64,000 nucleotides of DNA from Trichormus sp. NMC-1 (GTDB lineage: Bacteria > Cyanobacteriota > Cyanobacteriia > Cyanobacteriales > Nostocaceae): the NCBI RefSeq assembly GCF_001858025.1, contig NZ_LZQD01000003.1, positions 502,879 through 566,878 of the forward strand. Reading direction: 5' to 3'. This document shows, one piece after another, positions 10,134 through 19,512 of this stretch; the first letter of the stretch is position 1, and every line of letters starts with the position of its first letter. Made by a program: the position numbers and the translations under genes. The notes beneath the pieces are model-generated. The model ran no database searches. It saw only the letters and a list, made by a program, of their open reading frames with translations, and was not told the origin of the DNA.

Positions 10134-11405
10134 TTGATATACCTAGTTACAAATATGATGTTTCCAAACAATGATCAATACTGGATAAATACAGTAGATT
10201 TTTTACAAACAAGAATTCAAGACGGAGATAAAATATTAGCACCAACTGAATTTGAGGAAAAATTTGCAAATGTTATTACCTATTCCGTAACCAGAGAAAA
10301 TTCAGGTAATGATTTTCAGTGGGTTATCATACATAAGGGTATGATGGAAAATATAGAATATCCTGTTCTAGATGAAATCATAGATAAAAATATTCCGGTT
10401 TTTGCTAATGAAGTTTTTGTCATCCTTACTAATCATACTTATATGTCTAGATTAGACAATAACTCTATTCATCTAGAATTATTTTGGGAAAAAATTAAAT
10501 GGCTGAGAGGCATATATATTAAATCACAATCTGGGTTAAAAAGAGATTTTTTTCACAATTCCATTTATTTCAACATAAAAGACATTGGTTCATTAACACG
10601 AACAGAATTAGAATTAAATAGCCGTAAAATGTCCCAAACAGCTTACTTAGGCAATGGGGTACTTTTATGTCGAATTTTAACTAAATATATGTGCTACGTT
10701 GATTCTCAAGACATGAGTTTGACTCCTCACCTTTGTCTTAATGGTTATTGGGAATCTTGGATTACTCAAGCAATGGTTCGTGTTCTTGAAAGAGGTTTTT
10801 ATTGTCTTGATATTGGTGCAAATTGTGGATATTATTCGCTAATAATGGCTGATATTGTGGGGGAATCAGGTCAGATGGTAGCAGTTGAAGCCAATCCAAG
10901 ATTAGCTACTCTTGTAGAGCGAAGCTTAGTTGTTAATGGTTTTAAAAGAAATTCTCAGGTCTTGCAAAAAGCTGTTTCAGATACAAATGGAACAAAAGTC
11001 AATCTTGTAGTTCCTGAAGGTGGTTATTTAGGTGATGCAACAATATCTAGACCCGCTGATCAACCAGGAGATAGTATAGTTGAAGTTGAGACAGTAACAA
11101 TTGATGAATTAACTCAAGATTGGCCACGGGTCGATCTGATTAAAATAGATGCAGAAGGAGCAGAAGAAGCTATTTGGCGTGGGATGCAGGAGACAATAAA
11201 AAGAAATCAAGATATAATTATAATCATGGAATTTTGTAGTTACCGTAACTATGATCCTAAATCATTTTTAGAAGATATTCAGTTAGCAGGATTCGTAACT
11301 CAATATATCGATAATGACTCACAATTAAAATCTTTGACTGTTGAAGATTGTCTTACTGCACGTCCTGGTGAATATTGGGATTTATATTTACAGCGAAAGA
11401 AATAA
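10134..11405 (+). CDS. FkbM family methyltransferase with N-terminal extension
   Basis: The C-terminal ~210 residues form an FkbM-type SAM methyltransferase. LDIGANCGYYSLIMADIVG is the SAM loop, MVAVEANPRLATLVERS the acidic loop, and VDLIKIDAEGAEEAIWRGM the diagnostic FkbM IDxEG motif. The first ~200 residues match no domain I recognise and may bind the acceptor glycan. The start is TTG 10134, with an AAGGA about 15 bases upstream that is too far for a good Shine-Dalgarno. It probably O-methylates a sugar of the cluster's polysaccharide. The next gene is convergent. Confidence 0.82.
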   Translation: MIYLVTNMMFPNNDQYWINTVDFLQTRIQDGDKILAPTEFEEKFANVITYSVTRENSGNDFQWVIIHKGMMENIEYPVLDEIIDKNIPVFANEVFVILTNHTYMSRLDNNSIHLELFWEKIKWLRGIYIKSQSGLKRDFFHNSIYFNIKDIGSLTRTELELNSRKMSQTAYLGNGVLLCRILTKYMCYVDSQDMSLTPHLCLNGYWESWITQAMVRVLERGFYCLDIGANCGYYSLIMADIVGESGQMVAVEANPRLATLVERSLVVNGFKRNSQVLQKAVSDTNGTKVNLVVPEGGYLGDATISRPADQPGDSIVEVETVTIDELTQDWPRVDLIKIDAEGAEEAIWRGMQETIKRNQDIIIIMEFCSYRNYDPKSFLEDIQLAGFVTQYIDNDSQLKSLTVEDCLTARPGEYWDLYLQRKK

Positions 11406-11463
11406 ATTTTTTTATCAAACAAGTATTTTCAAGTTTTCGATTGACTTAATATCTTCAGCCCAA

Positions 11464-12483
11464 TCACAGCCAACTACCCCAGATAGATGAACTAACATTA
11501 TTAGCCGTCATAAATGCTGTCAGGTCAGCTTCACTCTGGTAATTAGCATATTGAATATTACCATCTAAGTGCATCAATGCCCGCAACACGGCAGTACCAT
11601 CACCCAGTTTAAAATACATATCTTGGAATCCATCTTTATTGTAATCAGCCGCAGCTAAAACACTCAAGTTATTGATTCTCAGATCATTCTGAAACCTACG
11701 CTGACTATCAAATGGTCCACCAATATTTTGTGGTTTGTCTTTTAATGTCGGATCAATATAAATCCCGACTACACGAGTGTCCCCTCCAAAGCCATTTTTA
11801 TTAAAATCTACAGTCCCATTGACTGAACCTACGGTTGCCCACCGTCCATTCGATGAGTTTACAAATACACTTTCTGAGTCTCCATCACCTTGGACATCGG
11901 CATCACCAACAAATCTCCAAGAGCTACCACTGCCAAGGTCATTACCATCGTAGTCTCTAATTCTACCCATATATACAGATGGATTTTGTTTCACATCAGT
12001 TACAGATGGATTTTGTTTCACATCAGTTGAATCTGTTTCAGCCACATAAACGCCAGGACTGGGATCTCCAGCACCAAACTTTTGCACCCAATAGTGATTA
12101 TAATTTACTGTCCCAGTGTCATTTGCTAGGTATGCGTACCCTAAACCCATGTGAGTGAAGTTGGCATTTAAAATATTAGCTCGATGTCCTGGACTGTTCA
12201 TCCAACCTTGAACTACTGATTCTGGTGATGTGTATCCAACTGCAATATTTTCCCCTGCCCAGGTATAGTTATACCCTTCTGCAATCATTCTGGTGAAAGG
12301 GGTTGAGCCATTGGGATCGTCATGACTAAAAAAGTCTCCAGTCGCCATGCGATCGGCATATTTATCAGCCGCTTGATCTAATTCCTGGGATAAGGTAAGA
12401 GCTTGCAAACCATTTTGCGTCCGATGTTGATTAATCAGATCGAGAACTCTTTGATCAAACTGGTCTTGCTTTAAAAGAACCAT
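11464..12483 (-). CDS. CAP (SCP/PR1) domain protein with C-terminal FG-GAP/VCBS-like repeats
   Basis: Residues about 10-145 are a CAP domain: VLDLINQHRTQNGL, FFSHDDPNGSTPFTRM, GENIAVG and WMNSPGHRANIL carry the family His/Glu residues. The linker contains a tandem duplication, TDVKQNPSV twice, encoded by a 27-bp direct repeat at 11974-12027. The rest resembles calcium-binding integrin-like repeats with Asp/Gly runs (VGDADVQGDGD, ADYNKDGFQDMYFKLGD). No classical signal peptide is visible, although the domains suggest an exported or surface protein. ATG start with AAGGA about eight bases upstream. It is on the opposite strand inside the glycan cluster. Its last ~52 codons are duplicated just upstream of the gene. 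Confidence 0.85.
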   Translation of the reverse strand: MVLLKQDQFDQRVLDLINQHRTQNGLQALTLSQELDQAADKYADRMATGDFFSHDDPNGSTPFTRMIAEGYNYTWAGENIAVGYTSPESVVQGWMNSPGHRANILNANFTHMGLGYAYLANDTGTVNYNHYWVQKFGAGDPSPGVYVAETDSTDVKQNPSVTDVKQNPSVYMGRIRDYDGNDLGSGSSWRFVGDADVQGDGDSESVFVNSSNGRWATVGSVNGTVDFNKNGFGGDTRVVGIYIDPTLKDKPQNIGGPFDSQRRFQNDLRINNLSVLAAADYNKDGFQDMYFKLGDGTAVLRALMHLDGNIQYANYQSEADLTAFMTANNVSSSIWGSWL

Positions 12484-12600
12484 AAATTTTTCCTTAATTT
12501 ATTATGCTAGTAGGACTTCCGCACTGTACAAATTGACCGTCATATGGGTGAACGAAATTAGGTAGATGTTATCATTGCAATCATCAAATTCAATCGCCGA

Positions 12601-12758
12601 ATCACAGCCAACTACCCCAGATAGATGAACTAACATTATTAGCCATCATAAATGCTGCCAGGTCAGCTTTACTTTGGTAGTTAGCATATTGGATATTACC
12701 ATCTTTGTGCATCAATGCCCGCAACACAGCAGTACCATCACCCAGTTTAAAATACATA
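12601..12758 (-). pseudogene. Duplicated 3' end of the CAP-domain gene
   Basis: These 158 bp are a near-identical direct copy of 11463-11620, the last ~52 codons plus stop of the CAP gene. The frame is intact, there are a few substitutions (for example Leu to Lys and Thr to Ala or Met), and the SSSIWGSWL terminus is kept. There is no start codon. It is either a leftover of a second full copy or an ectopic fragment. Confidence 0.85.
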
Positions 12759-12880
12759 AGTGTTTTTACCCCAATTTTCAAGATTTTTTAAATTATGTTA
12801 AAATTGTTGATTAATGGTTTTCCTTCGACATCTTTATGGTAATCATCATTAGAAAAGCTATCTAACCCTCTGTCATCAAA

Positions 12881-13972
12881 ATGAAAATCGTTGCCATAAC
12901 AGCCTATAACAGACCAACATTGTTGTACTCATGCTTAAAAAATCTCTCTCAAGCCCATAAAGTAGAAGAATGGGAAATTTGGATTTCAATTGATCCTAGT
13001 AATGTAACTAATAAAATTGTTTCGATAATTGAATCTTTTGCCAATCAAAAGCTTAAAGTAAATTTTGTAGTTAATGATTCAAGGTTGGGAGTAAGAAAAA
13101 ATCCTTATAAGTTACTCCAATGGTGTTTTGGTCATGAAGCTAGTTTGGTTCTTTATTTAGAAGATGATGTGCTTGTAAGTAGTGATTGTCTTAATTTTTC
13201 TGAAGTTATTAATAAGATACCAAAATTTTCAAGCAATTATCTTTGCGCTAACTTATTAACCACAACTTGTAATTCACATTCTGTACTTTGTCCACCTATA
13301 GAAGACTACTCAAAATTAAAAAATATCTTGGTAAAAAATAAATTCTTTTCTAGTTTGGGAATCATTCTAAATAAGTATCAATTTATTAATTATTTTGAAC
13401 CAAATTGGTTTAACTATCCATTAAATCTGAGAAATTTCCAAGGTGCTGAGACGGATGGATGGGACTTAGCAATCAATGATTATTTGTTATCCAACAAAGA
13501 CCTATTTGTTATTCAGAGTATAATTCCCAGAATATCTCATAAAGGAATTCACGGTACTCACGCAGACTATAGCTTTCATCAATCTGCATATTCTCACGTT
13601 AAAATATATGAACCATGTCATAACTCTTTAGATACTAAACAAAATCAGCTTTCTATTAAAATAATTAGAAGAGAAGATGTAAAAACCCTGGAAAAATTAT
13701 TTCCTCCCTACATAAAATCGTATATTAATATGATTCATCAATTTACAGACTTGCAAATTTCCAGTATGGAAATTGAAAATAAGTTAAAAAATAGTCAATA
13801 TATTAATAATACGATACCTAAACATAATGACGATGCAGATTCTGAAATTCAAGAATTTACACTTCTGCAAAAACGTTTAAAAGATATGGAATCAAGGCTT
13901 AATAAAAAATCAATTTGGATTGCGGAAAAAGTCGTATCTATTTTAAATAGATTAATTGGGAGAAATCAATAA
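12881..13972 (+). CDS. Glycosyltransferase, GT-A fold (GT2/GNT-I-like)
   Basis: A 363-residue protein beginning MKIVAITAYNRPTLLYSCL, typical of GT-A transferases. LVLYLEDDVLVSSDCL carries an EDD metal-binding motif, and GAETDGWDLAINDYLL follows. The EDDV form with a WDLAI region recalls N-acetylglucosaminyltransferase-I-like enzymes as well as GT2. The C-terminal ~80 residues are a predicted coiled coil (LLQKRLKDMESRLNKK) with a hydrophobic tail. It resumes the plus-strand cluster after the CAP gene and precedes a GT4. Substrate unknown. Confidence 0.7.
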   Translation: MKIVAITAYNRPTLLYSCLKNLSQAHKVEEWEIWISIDPSNVTNKIVSIIESFANQKLKVNFVVNDSRLGVRKNPYKLLQWCFGHEASLVLYLEDDVLVSSDCLNFSEVINKIPKFSSNYLCANLLTTTCNSHSVLCPPIEDYSKLKNILVKNKFFSSLGIILNKYQFINYFEPNWFNYPLNLRNFQGAETDGWDLAINDYLLSNKDLFVIQSIIPRISHKGIHGTHADYSFHQSAYSHVKIYEPCHNSLDTKQNQLSIKIIRREDVKTLEKLFPPYIKSYINMIHQFTDLQISSMEIENKLKNSQYINNTIPKHNDDADSEIQEFTLLQKRLKDMESRLNKKSIWIAEKVVSILNRLIGRNQ

Positions 13973-14000
13973 TATTAAATTTGTGTATTCAGTATATCTT

Positions 14001-15071
14001 ATGACTAATGTATTAGTTAATTTAGCAGTTATTATTGCCCAATCTACAGGAATTAGTAAGTATATAACAGAATTATTACCTTATTTGAGTTTTATCAATC
14101 CCACTCTCCTAACCTCACAAAATTACCCTGAATTCAACTGCTACTCAGTCCCAAATAATCTTACTCCTGCTGACGGAATTAAAGGACATTTACGCCGTCT
14201 AATGTGGACACAATTCCAACTACCAAAAATCTATAAAAACCTTAAATCTCAACTTTTATTCTCCCCCATCCCAGAAGCACCCCTCTACACCAACTGTCGC
14301 TATATCGTCATGTCTCACGACATGATACCATTGCGCTTTCCCAAACCCTTCTCACCGTTAACACCATACCATCGTTACTACACTCCCCAAGTTTTCCAGC
14401 AAGCGCAACACATAATTTGTAACTCCGAAGCAACAGCTAAAGACATCACCGACTTTTACCAAATTCCTACTAGTAAAATAACACCTATTCCCCTAGCATA
14501 TAATCGCACTCACTTCCGCTTCCTCAACTTACCCACCAGTAATTACTTCCTATACATCGGTCGTCAAGACCCTTACAAAAACTTGCAGAGACTCATCACT
14601 TCCTTTGCTGCGCTACCTAACAAGGGAGACTATGAACTATGGTTAGCAGGGCCTACCGATAAACGTTACACCCCATTATTACAAGCGCAAGTTGAAGAAC
14701 TGGGTATAACTCATCGTGTCAAATTTCTCAACTATGTACCTTATAGTGAACTACCAAAAATTATAAATCAAGCACTTGCGCTAGTTTTTCCTAGTCTTTG
14801 GGAAGGGTTTGGTTTACCAGTTCTAGAAGCAATGGCTTGCGGTACACCCGTGATTACTTCTAATATTTCCTCTCTTCCAGAAGTTGCTGGTGATGCTGCT
14901 ATTCTGATTAATCCTTACAACGTGGGAGAAATCACAGCAGCAATGCAAGCAATTATAAATGATTCAGAATTGAGAAAACAACTTTCTCAAAAAAGTCTCA
15001 CCAGAGCAAATCGATTTAGTTGGGAACAAACCGGACTTGATACAGTCGAGGTTTTAAAACAATATCTTTAA
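14001..15071 (+). CDS. Glycosyltransferase family 4
   Basis: GT-B enzyme: [13 protein letters not shown] in the acceptor domain, [38 protein letters not shown] and [38 protein letters not shown] in the donor domain. I place the start at ATG 14001 ([18 protein letters not shown]), 28 bp after the previous stop. The longer frame from TTG 13956 would overlap the upstream gene and adds a non-family tail. It closes the glycan cluster. Codon use in the second half is C-richer than in the neighbouring AT-rich genes, perhaps reflecting a different origin. Confidence 0.86.
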   Translation: MTNVLVNLAVIIAQSTGISKYITELLPYLSFINPTLLTSQNYPEFNCYSVPNNLTPADGIKGHLRRLMWTQFQLPKIYKNLKSQLLFSPIPEAPLYTNCRYIVMSHDMIPLRFPKPFSPLTPYHRYYTPQVFQQAQHIICNSEATAKDITDFYQIPTSKITPIPLAYNRTHFRFLNLPTSNYFLYIGRQDPYKNLQRLITSFAALPNKGDYELWLAGPTDKRYTPLLQAQVEELGITHRVKFLNYVPYSELPKIINQALALVFPSLWEGFGLPVLEAMACGTPVITSNISSLPEVAGDAAILINPYNVGEITAAMQAIINDSELRKQLSQKSLTRANRFSWEQTGLDTVEVLKQYL

Positions 15072-15114
15072 GAGAATTTATGCTCCTAAAGAGGAGGAAA
15101 TTCAACAATGGATT

Positions 15115-15196
15115 AGGACTTACGCAAAAACTCTCCCAAACTCCTATTCCTCTGTGTCCTCTGCGGTTCGTTTCTTCATGATTTTGCGTAATTCCT
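15115..15196. repeat. Short palindromic (MITE-like) element with AGGACTTACGCA end
   Basis: The left end AGGACTTACGCAAAA (15115-15129) is mirrored by TTTTGCGTAATTCCT (15182-15196), with one mismatch over 15 bases. An AGGACTTACGCA end recurs at 41505, at the break of the kinase pseudogene. No coding capacity. Confidence 0.65.
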
Positions 15197-15268
15197 GTGG
15201 ATAAAAAAGAACTTTAATTCAATACTCAAATATGTAATACTAAAAATAACAAAATATTCTATAGATTT

Positions 15269-15405
15269 CAATACTGCTCGGTTAAGCTAGAAACTTAACC
15301 TGAATGTAGGTTGGGTTGAGGGACGAAACCCAACATTTATAAGCATTTGTTTGGTTTCGCTGACGCTCTACCCAACCTACCATTTCCCTTAACCGAGCAG
15401 TATTG
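15269..15405. mobile_element. 137-bp MITE with perfect 18-bp inverted ends and 10-bp target duplication
   Basis: The ends 15269-15286 and 15388-15405 are perfect 18-base inverted repeats (CAATACTGCTCGGTTAAG). The element is flanked on both sides by the direct repeat CTATAGATTT (15259-15268 and 15406-15415), as expected for a target-site duplication. A second palindrome of the GTAGGTTGGGT family (about 15307-15380) lies nested inside it. No coding capacity, so it would be moved by a transposase elsewhere. Confidence 0.85.
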
Positions 15406-15507
15406 CTATAGATTTATTTAAAATTAAAAATGATACTAACCAGATGTTGTATGCCATATCAAAATGCTAAAATAAATTTATCTTCTTTAACCTATACGAA
15501 ATAAATC

Positions 15508-16098
15508 ATGATGCTTGTAGAAACTCCCATCCGCCAATATTCTAGAGCAGAATACTTAGCACAGGAAGAAACTGCTGAGTATCGAAGTGAATACCACAAT
15601 GGAGAAATAGTAGCAATGACCGGCGGTTCTTTAAATCACAATCAGATTATTATTAACTTAATCATTGCTCTTACCCTACCCCTCAGAGAACAAAATTATC
15701 AAGTTTACACCAGTGATTTACGTCTATGGATTCCTCGTTATAATGAATACACATATCCTGATATTCTCATCATCAAAGATGAACCAATATTTGAGGAAAG
15801 ACGCACCGATACAGTAATCAATCCTAGTATTATATTTGAAGTTTTTTCTAAATCTACCAGTAGTCGAGATAGAGGAGATAAATTCACCTTTTACCGTTCT
15901 CTTCCTGAATTTCAAGAATATATATTAATTGACCAATATCAAAGTCATATTGAACAATTTAGTAAAACCAAAGAAGGTAATTGGCTATTTAGTGAATCTG
16001 ACGATGAAGAGGGAATTCTAACTTTAGTTTCTGCTAACTGTCAAATTCCCTATCGCCAGATTTATGACCGGGTTACATTTGAAAAACCAACAGTTTAG
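15508..16098 (+). CDS. Uma2 family endonuclease (DUF820)
   Basis: A 196-residue member of the Uma2/DUF820 restriction-endonuclease-like superfamily, greatly expanded in cyanobacteria. It shows the EYRSEYHNGEIVAMTGGS opening, NLIIALTLPLRE, the PD-(D/E)XK aspartate in YTYPDILIIKDEP, and IIFEVFSKSTSSRDRGDKFTFYRSLPEFQEYILIDQ, the usual catalytic core ending. ATG start at 15508, with a second ATG at 15511. These genes are usually single. Their biological role is not established and may relate to mobile DNA. Confidence 0.9.
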   Translation: MMLVETPIRQYSRAEYLAQEETAEYRSEYHNGEIVAMTGGSLNHNQIIINLIIALTLPLREQNYQVYTSDLRLWIPRYNEYTYPDILIIKDEPIFEERRTDTVINPSIIFEVFSKSTSSRDRGDKFTFYRSLPEFQEYILIDQYQSHIEQFSKTKEGNWLFSESDDEEGILTLVSANCQIPYRQIYDRVTFEKPTV

Positions 16099-16148
16099 AA
16101 ATTAAAAAAATTAAAAACCAACAATTATTTGTTTTAATTTTTAATTTT

Positions 16149-17915
16149 CTACGTTCCCACAGCCCCAGAGTAAACTAAACCCCGTTGCATATCCAAAGTC
16201 AAAATCGCCCCATCTTTAATTACCTTTGTCGCTTCCTTCACACCCACAATGACTGGTACACCAAGACGTAAACCAATGACAGCAGCGTGACTGGTGAGAC
16301 TGTCCTCTTCAGTAATAATCCCCCCAGCTTTGCGAATTGCTTCCACAAAATCAACACCAGTGCGGGATGCGACTAAAATATCTCCAGGGTTAAAGTTACT
16401 TGCATCCATAGCATTATGAACTACCCTCGCGCGTCCACTCACTGAACCTTGACCTAGACCAATTCCCTGACCTAGTACCGCAGTCACCACTTCCACCTTA
16501 ATCAAGTCTGTTGACCCAGAAACCCCCTGAAGCGTACCAGCAGTCATCACCACTAAATCACCTTCAGTTAAGAGGTTTTTTTCTTGAGCAACATTGATAG
16601 CTGCTTGGAATGTCTGGCCTGTAGAAGGTAGTTCTAGCACTAATAGGGGTTTTACTCCCCATACCATCTGTAATTGTCTCGCCACATTTACATGGGGTGT
16701 AATGGCTAAAATTGGCGTTTTGGGACGGAATTTAGAAACGTTGCGGGCTGTAGCACCTGTTTGGGTCAAAGTCATGATTGCTGCTGCGCCCAAATTCTCA
16801 GCAATTTGACCAACAGCTTGACTGATAGCATTAGGAATAGAACGCCGATTATCTCGTGACTGACGGGAGTTGGAGTTTAGCGTTTCTTCCTGTTCAATGC
16901 GTTCAGCAATTCTGGCCATTGTTGCTACTGCTTCCACGGGGAAACTACCAACAGCAGTTTCATTAGAAAGCATTACCGCGTCTGTACCGTCTAAAATCGC
17001 GTTGGCCACATCGGAGACTTCCGCACGGGTAGGACGGGGGTTGCTGACCATGCTATCTAGCATTTGGGTAGCGGTGATGATGGGAATACCCAAGCGATTG
17101 GCTGTAGCAATCAAGCGTTTTTGCAGCACGGGTACATCTTCTGCTGGCAATTCTACCCCTAAGTCACCTCTAGCAACCATCACACCGTCACACAAAGACA
17201 GAACCGCTTCCATTTGTTCAATGGCTTCGTGCTTTTCGATTTTGGCAACTACAGGGACATTTTTGCCGGTGCTGGAAATTAATTCTTTGATTTCGATGAT
17301 GTCCTGGGGGTTACGGACAAAGGAAAGCGCTACCCAGTCTACACCTTGATCTAGACCAAACATCAGATCCTCGCGGTCTTTGTCGGTCATAGCCTTAATT
17401 GATAAGTAAACTCCCGGAAAGTTTACACCTTTGTTGTTAGAAAGTTTACCAGGAACAGTAATACAACAATGCAAATCGCCTTTTTCCTGGTTAATCTCTT
17501 CTACGACCATTTCCACTCGTCCATCATCGAGGAGGATTTTGGCACCGACGGGGACTTCATCTGCTAAATAATCGTAGGTAACGCAACTGATTTCTTGGGT
17601 TCCTACGACTGGACGATTTGTTAAAGTAAAGCGATCGCCCTTCGCCAAAATTATAGAACCATTTTCAAACTTACCCAAGCGAATTTTTGGCCCTTGCAAA
17701 TCTTGGAGAATTGCTACCGGTCTATTGAGTTCAAAAGCAGTTTGCCGAATTAGGCGAATACTACGCTGATGGTCAGCATGAGTTCCGTGGGAAAAGTTTA
17801 GCCGCAGTGTTGTTGCACCCGCTTCAATAATTGCCTTCAGCATTTCTGGACTGCTGGTAGCAGGCCCAATAGTAGCAACAATTTTGGTTCGGCGCAGAGA
17901 ATCTCTTAATTGCAT
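16149..17915 (-). CDS. pyk: Pyruvate kinase with C-terminal PEP-utilising domain
   Basis: Glycolytic enzyme converting phosphoenolpyruvate and ADP to pyruvate and ATP in the cytosol. RRTKIVATIGPATSSPEM opens the barrel, LRLNFSHGTHADH, VAKIEKHEAIEQM and GVMVARGDLGVEL follow. The active-site helix is ITATQMLDSM with PRPTRAEVSDVANAILDGTD. After the allosteric C domain comes a PEP-utilising swivel domain (EEDSLTSHAAVIGLRLGVPV), the long form common in cyanobacteria. I prefer ATG 17915 over the TTG at 17930. It lies divergently from crtR. A second pyruvate-kinase-like gene is at 56.4 kb. Confidence 0.95.
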   Translation of the reverse strand: MQLRDSLRRTKIVATIGPATSSPEMLKAIIEAGATTLRLNFSHGTHADHQRSIRLIRQTAFELNRPVAILQDLQGPKIRLGKFENGSIILAKGDRFTLTNRPVVGTQEISCVTYDYLADEVPVGAKILLDDGRVEMVVEEINQEKGDLHCCITVPGKLSNNKGVNFPGVYLSIKAMTDKDREDLMFGLDQGVDWVALSFVRNPQDIIEIKELISSTGKNVPVVAKIEKHEAIEQMEAVLSLCDGVMVARGDLGVELPAEDVPVLQKRLIATANRLGIPIITATQMLDSMVSNPRPTRAEVSDVANAILDGTDAVMLSNETAVGSFPVEAVATMARIAERIEQEETLNSNSRQSRDNRRSIPNAISQAVGQIAENLGAAAIMTLTQTGATARNVSKFRPKTPILAITPHVNVARQLQMVWGVKPLLVLELPSTGQTFQAAINVAQEKNLLTEGDLVVMTAGTLQGVSGSTDLIKVEVVTAVLGQGIGLGQGSVSGRARVVHNAMDASNFNPGDILVASRTGVDFVEAIRKAGGIITEEDSLTSHAAVIGLRLGVPVIVGVKEATKVIKDGAILTLDMQRGLVYSGAVGT

Positions 17916-18275
17916 AGGGGCTGATTTCAAAATAATCTATCTGGGAAGTAATCGTATAGTAAGCGGCATCTCCTTTTCAGTCACTGCTATATCAATGATG
18001 TAAGCAGTTAGAGAAGGAATCAGCGGAATAGACTAGACATAGTACACCAATCTTATCTGCATCCTTCTTAAGGGAGATTTTTGCCATTCAAGCATTAGCA
18101 CTGGTCAAACTTTACCCGTCAGCAAACACTTAAGTCTAGTCTGGAATCATAACGCCATTCATCCGCTCATTAGCAAAGACAGCAGATAAATCTTGCCATA
18201 CAAAGCTTTATATAACTTTACTCTTTACTAAGAATTGTTGTATATTCGTAATATTTGATAAAGAAGGAGTTAGTA
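17916..18275. other. Divergent intergenic region pyk/crtR
   Basis: 360 bp between the divergent pyk and crtR genes. Promoters for both should be here, but I cannot assign boxes beyond the crtR ribosome binding site AAGGAG at 18264-18269. I see no tRNA or repeat. Confidence 0.4.
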
Positions 18276-19157
18276 ATGCTCACGTCGGAGGCACAAAAGC
18301 CACTGACAATCCCGCCCAAAGAACTTTTAGCACCTCCTGGTGATTTTAATCCCACACTACTCATGTTTTTTGTAGTGGTGACTATGTTGGTGTTATCTAA
18401 CTTTGGTTATTGGGTTTGGGAATGGCCGCACTGGCTATGCTTTAGCATTAACACTCTGGCCTTGCATTGTTCTGGGACAATAATTCACGATGCTTGTCAC
18501 CAGTCAGCCCATCGCAACCGTGTGATTAATGCCATGTTAGGGCATTGTAGTGCCTTAATTCTAGCTTTTGCTTTTCCAGTTTTTACACGGGTACATCTGC
18601 AGCATCATGGTAATGTGAATCATCCTCAAGATGACCCTGATCATTATGTCTCTACAGGTGGTCCGTTGTGGTTGATTGCAGTCAGATTTTTATACCATGA
18701 GGTATTTTTCTTTCAACGGCAATTGTGGCGCAAATATGAGTTACTGGAATGGTTTATTAGCCGTTTAATTGTCATTACTATTGTTTATATTTCTGTCCAA
18801 TATCACTTTTTGGGCTATATTCTCAATTTTTGGTTTATTCCGGCGTTCTTGGTCGGAATTGCCTTGGGGTTATTTTTTGATTATTTACCCCATCGTCCTT
18901 TTGTGGAGCGCAGTCGCTGGAAAAATGCCCGCGTCTATCCTGGTAAAGTTCTCAATATCCTGATTTTGGGGCAGAATTACCATTTAGTTCATCATTTGTG
19001 GCCTTCGATTCCTTGGTATAATTACCAGCCGGCTTATTATTTGATGAAGCCGTTATTGGATGAAAAAGGTAGTCCGCAAACTTCCGGATTATTGCAGAAA
19101 AAGGACTTTTTTGAGTTCTTGTATGATGTTTTCATAGGCATTAGATTTCATCACTGA
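18276..19157 (+). CDS. crtR: Beta-carotene hydroxylase, CrtR type
   Basis: Membrane di-iron hydroxylase of the fatty-acid-desaturase superfamily that adds 3-hydroxyls to beta-ionone rings, giving zeaxanthin. Histidine boxes are visible in order: HDACHQSAH, HLQHHGNVNHP, and the C-terminal HLVHHLWPSIPWYNYQPAY, with hydrophobic helices between. The LYHEVFFFQRQLWRKYELLEW segment is characteristic of cyanobacterial CrtR. The start at ATG 18276 is fixed by AAGGAG at 18264-18269, six bases upstream; a longer frame from TTG 18255 would contain that site. The 293-residue length fits the family. Confidence 0.9.
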   Translation: MLTSEAQKPLTIPPKELLAPPGDFNPTLLMFFVVVTMLVLSNFGYWVWEWPHWLCFSINTLALHCSGTIIHDACHQSAHRNRVINAMLGHCSALILAFAFPVFTRVHLQHHGNVNHPQDDPDHYVSTGGPLWLIAVRFLYHEVFFFQRQLWRKYELLEWFISRLIVITIVYISVQYHFLGYILNFWFIPAFLVGIALGLFFDYLPHRPFVERSRWKNARVYPGKVLNILILGQNYHLVHHLWPSIPWYNYQPAYYLMKPLLDEKGSPQTSGLLQKKDFFEFLYDVFIGIRFHH

Positions 19158-19168
19158 TATGTTGAAAA

Positions 19169-19192
19169 AGAGACGTTTTCTGGAACGTCTCT
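19169..19192. repeat. Dispersed hairpin repeat, copy 1
   Basis: AGAGACGTT pairs with AACGTCTCT around a six-base loop, just after the crtR stop. The same arms occur in the perfect palindrome at 19463-19490, so the HicB-like gene is bracketed by two copies. Confidence 0.7.
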
Positions 19193-19211
19193 ACAAGGTG
19201 TAAATCCTTCT

Positions 19212-19430
19212 TTATGCTGCATTACAAACTGTCGGTTTTGGAAGCGGATCACCCGCAGCTTCGTAAGCAATAATAAGAGAGTCTAAGGCTTCTATTCCAT
19301 TCGTTACTGCTAACTCGTAAGTATCTCCATGAGTGCGCCATTTTTGTCCTGGAAAGTCGGGGAATCCTACTAAGAAGCAATTATCTTCCTCAGACCACTG
19401 GATAATCATTTGGTACTTGAGTTTATTCAT
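19212..19430 (-). CDS. HicB-like antitoxin-fold protein (orphan)
   Basis: 72 residues with the HicB partial RNase H fold pattern: YQMIIQWSEEDNCFLVGFPDFPG, then DTYELAVTNGIEALDSLI. HicB antitoxins normally pair with a ~60-residue HicA double-stranded-RNA-binding toxin, but I see no HicA on either side. A C-terminal DNA-binding domain is also absent. It may be a solitary antitoxin-like protein. It is bracketed by two copies of a hairpin repeat. Confidence 0.7.
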   Translation of the reverse strand: MNKLKYQMIIQWSEEDNCFLVGFPDFPGQKWRTHGDTYELAVTNGIEALDSLIIAYEAAGDPLPKPTVCNAA

Positions 19431-19462
19431 CTAACTCTATTAGACATCTGATGGAAAAGAAT

Positions 19463-19490
19463 GTAGAGACGTTCCATGGAACGTCTCTAC
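19463..19490. repeat. Perfect 28-bp palindrome, dispersed hairpin copy 2
   Basis: A perfect inverted repeat with arms GTAGAGACGTTCCA and TGGAACGTCTCTAC. It has the same arms as the hairpin at 19169-19192. It lies between the HicB-like and the HEPN-like genes, with no T-run typical of a terminator. Confidence 0.8.
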
Positions 19491-19512
19491 AAGGGTTCTA
19501 GGAAATGCACAT

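Noticed and set aside
16594..17349. Plus-strand frames opposite pyk
   Set aside because: Antisense shadows of a well-supported gene.
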